Shown here: positions 62,504 to 64,000 of the stretch, in pieces
Layout of the letters: every line of letters begins with the position of its first letter
Numbering within the stretch: the stretch's first letter is position 1
DNA from: Biomaibacter acetigenes
Lineage (GTDB): Bacteria; Bacillota; Thermosediminibacteria; Thermosediminibacterales; Tepidanaerobacteraceae
NCBI RefSeq assembly: GCF_003691585.1
Contig: NZ_CP033169.1
Location: 1,240,001 to 1,304,000, forward strand
Direction of reading: 5' to 3'
Length of the DNA stretch: 64,000 nt
The notes under the pieces: model-generated
Databases searched by the model: none
What the model saw: only the letters and a program-made list of their open reading frames with translations
What the model was told of the DNA's origin: nothing
Translations under genes and position numbers: made by a program

Positions 62504-64000
62504 GTGGCTGTCAGTAGCAACTTGCGCCAAAAGAAGGCCCACATGACATTACTTTATAATAAACTTATCAGGAAAATGGCACTAGGCCTGTTTTTCTTTT
62601 TGGCATTAACGGCTCTGGTATATGCCAGCATTCTGCCTCAGAAGTACGATTTAAAAGTGGGAGATGTGGCGCAGGAGGACATCAGGGCCCGGAAAGATGC
62701 CATAAACACCGTGGCCACCCGCAAGCTCCAGCAGGCTGCGGCTGATTCCGTATCCAAAAAATATATTCTCGACCACAATATTACCCGGGAATCCAAGGAT
62801 GAGATAACACAAATTTTCGACAGCATAAGGCAGGTGCGCTCACGGGATTACCTCGATGAGCAGGGGAAAGCAAATGCCCTCAAGCGCATGATAGACAAAA
62901 ACCTGTCTGAGGAAACTTATGTCCAGGCAGTAAAGATGGACAACTCCAGCCTGAGGGAACTGGAAACCATAACAAAGGCCATCCTGGAAAAGGTAATGGA
63001 AGGCGGGGTCAAGGAGGATTCTATTGACAGGGCCAAAGCCTATATCATCGAGGAATTCAGAAATATCAAGCTCCCCCAGGAAGTAAAAAACATGGGAGAA
63101 GATATAGCCTTTTCGGCAATCAAATACAATATGGTGTACGACAGAGAGGCCACCGAAAAAGAGCAACAGGAAGCCATGAATGCCGTGGAACCGGTAAAGA
63201 TAGCCCGGAACCAAATATTGATTGAAAAGGGGACAACCGTTACCGCCGAACAGAGAGAACTGTTAAAAGAACTCGGGCTGCTGGTTCAGGATAGGCGTGT
63301 AAATTTAAGCCTTCTTGCAGGGGCTATGCTCATGGTGGCAATACTGGAAGGAATTCTTGCCGTTGCCATATACTTTTTTCACAGGGGCCTTTATGAAAAT
63401 GAGTTGTATTTGAGCCTTCTGGCGCTCATCATTTTATCGACTCTTGTTATTTCTATTGGCATAAAGGCCATTTCAAATTTCCTTATACCCCTGGCTGCCG
63501 GTAGTATGCTCATATCCATTTTAATCAATCCCTTTATTGCCATCATTTCCAGCTTTATTATGAGCATAGCGGTGGGCATAATGCTGGGCAATGACTTTAT
63601 TTTCTCCGTGGTGGCTTTTCTGGGCGCCGTGGCGGGAGTTTTTTGCACGGTAAAGGTATCCCAGAGGGTTGACCTGACCAAATCCGGAGGAATAATAGGA
63701 CTGGTGAATTTTGCCCTCATTATGGGCATAGGGCTTTTGAACAACAATCCCCTCTGGACTACCTTAAGACAGAGTTCGTGGGGCATTATCAGCGGCATTC
63801 TATCATCGGTGCTGACCATAGGCACCCTTCCCTTTCTGGAAAGTGCCTTTGGCATAACCACTTCCATAAAACTACTGGAGCTGTCAAATCCAAACCAGGC
63901 GCTCCTGAGAAAACTGATGATAGATGCCCCCGGAACTTACCACCACTCCATCATAGTGGGCAATCTGGCGGAGGCCGCCGCAGAAGCTGTTGGGGCAGAC
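62504..64000 (+). CDS. 7TM-HD phosphohydrolase YqfF (PgpH-like), 3' end outside the window
   Basis: GTG 62504 follows GGGGAGTGATTTT. After a first membrane segment (MALGLFFFLALTALVYASIL) comes the extracellular 7TMR-HDED domain (VGDVAQEDIRARKDA..., KIARNQILIEKGTTVTAEQRELLKELG), then seven membrane spans and the start of the HD domain (DAPGTYHHSIIVGNLAEAAAEAVGAD). This family hydrolyses cyclic-di-AMP. The catalytic HD motif lies at or beyond the window end. Confidence 0.93.
   Translation, partial: MAVSSNLRQKKAHMTLLYNKLIRKMALGLFFFLALTALVYASILPQKYDLKVGDVAQEDIRARKDAINTVATRKLQQAAADSVSKKYILDHNITRESKDEITQIFDSIRQVRSRDYLDEQGKANALKRMIDKNLSEETYVQAVKMDNSSLRELETITKAILEKVMEGGVKEDSIDRAKAYIIEEFRNIKLPQEVKNMGEDIAFSAIKYNMVYDREATEKEQQEAMNAVEPVKIARNQILIEKGTTVTAEQRELLKELGLLVQDRRVNLSLLAGAMLMVAILEGILAVAIYFFHRGLYENELYLSLLALIILSTLVISIGIKAISNFLIPLAAGSMLISILINPFIAIISSFIMSIAVGIMLGNDFIFSVVAFLGAVAGVFCTVKVSQRVDLTKSGGIIGLVNFALIMGIGLLNNNPLWTTLRQSSWGIISGILSSVLTIGTLPFLESAFGITTSIKLLELSNPNQALLRKLMIDAPGTYHHSIIVGNLAEAAAEAVGAD

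Overview
The window looks like a chromosomal segment of a spore-forming, probably thermophilic, clostridial Firmicute. The evidence is the sporulation genes gpr, spoIIP, yqfC and yqfD, the conserved Firmicute order holA-rpsT-gpr-spoIIP-lepA-hemW-hrcA...dnaK-dnaJ-prmA-rsmE-mtaB-rpsU-yqeY-yqfCD-phoH-yqfF, many TTG/GTG starts with strong AGGAGG sites, and an archaeal-like (group III) chaperonin inside the heat-shock operon. That chaperonin arrangement is known from thermophilic clostridia such as Carboxydothermus. The genus cannot be fixed from the sequence alone.

Bases 1 to about 39,045 are the right-hand part of a prophage; its left end lies outside the window. Order: small early genes (1-2.2 kb); a replication/recombination module (DUF2800 nuclease, DUF2815 protein, family A DNA polymerase, VapE-type primase/helicase, an iteron-rich putative origin, VRR-NUC, HNH endonuclease, broken SNF2 helicase); a run of short genes ending in a late-transcription regulator; a HicAB toxin-antitoxin pair with an operator inside its promoter; a lambda-style packaging and head module; a P2-style contractile tail; an accessory patch (DUF6338 membrane protein, proline-rich peptide, tyrosine recombinase); and lysis genes. 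A zinc-ribbon/PH-domain gene lies next to the right boundary.

The prophage abuts a comEC gene that has lost its 5' part, so the DNA-uptake channel gene appears to be split by the phage. To the right are host core genes: DNA replication (holA), translation (rpsT, rpsU, lepA, prmA, rsmE, mtaB), spore formation and germination (gpr, spoIIP, yqfC, yqfD, and a candidate spore-storage protein), and the HrcA/CIRCE heat-shock operon hrcA-chaperonin-grpE-dnaK-dnaJ.

A repeated oddity affects prophage and host genes alike. Single-base gains or losses in A or T runs break or fuse reading frames at about 12,070, 14,485, 19,538, 30,825, 37,911, 51,632 and 52,480. This pattern suggests homopolymer sequencing error more than biology, so the apparent GrpE-DnaK fusion and the broken portal, baseplate J, LLH holin and chaperonin genes should be read with that in mind. 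Two exceptions stand out: the tail-chaperone frameshift at 26,412, which has the canonical T TTT TTC slippery site and is probably programmed, and the 5-base insertion in the SNF2 Walker A motif, which is not a homopolymer event.
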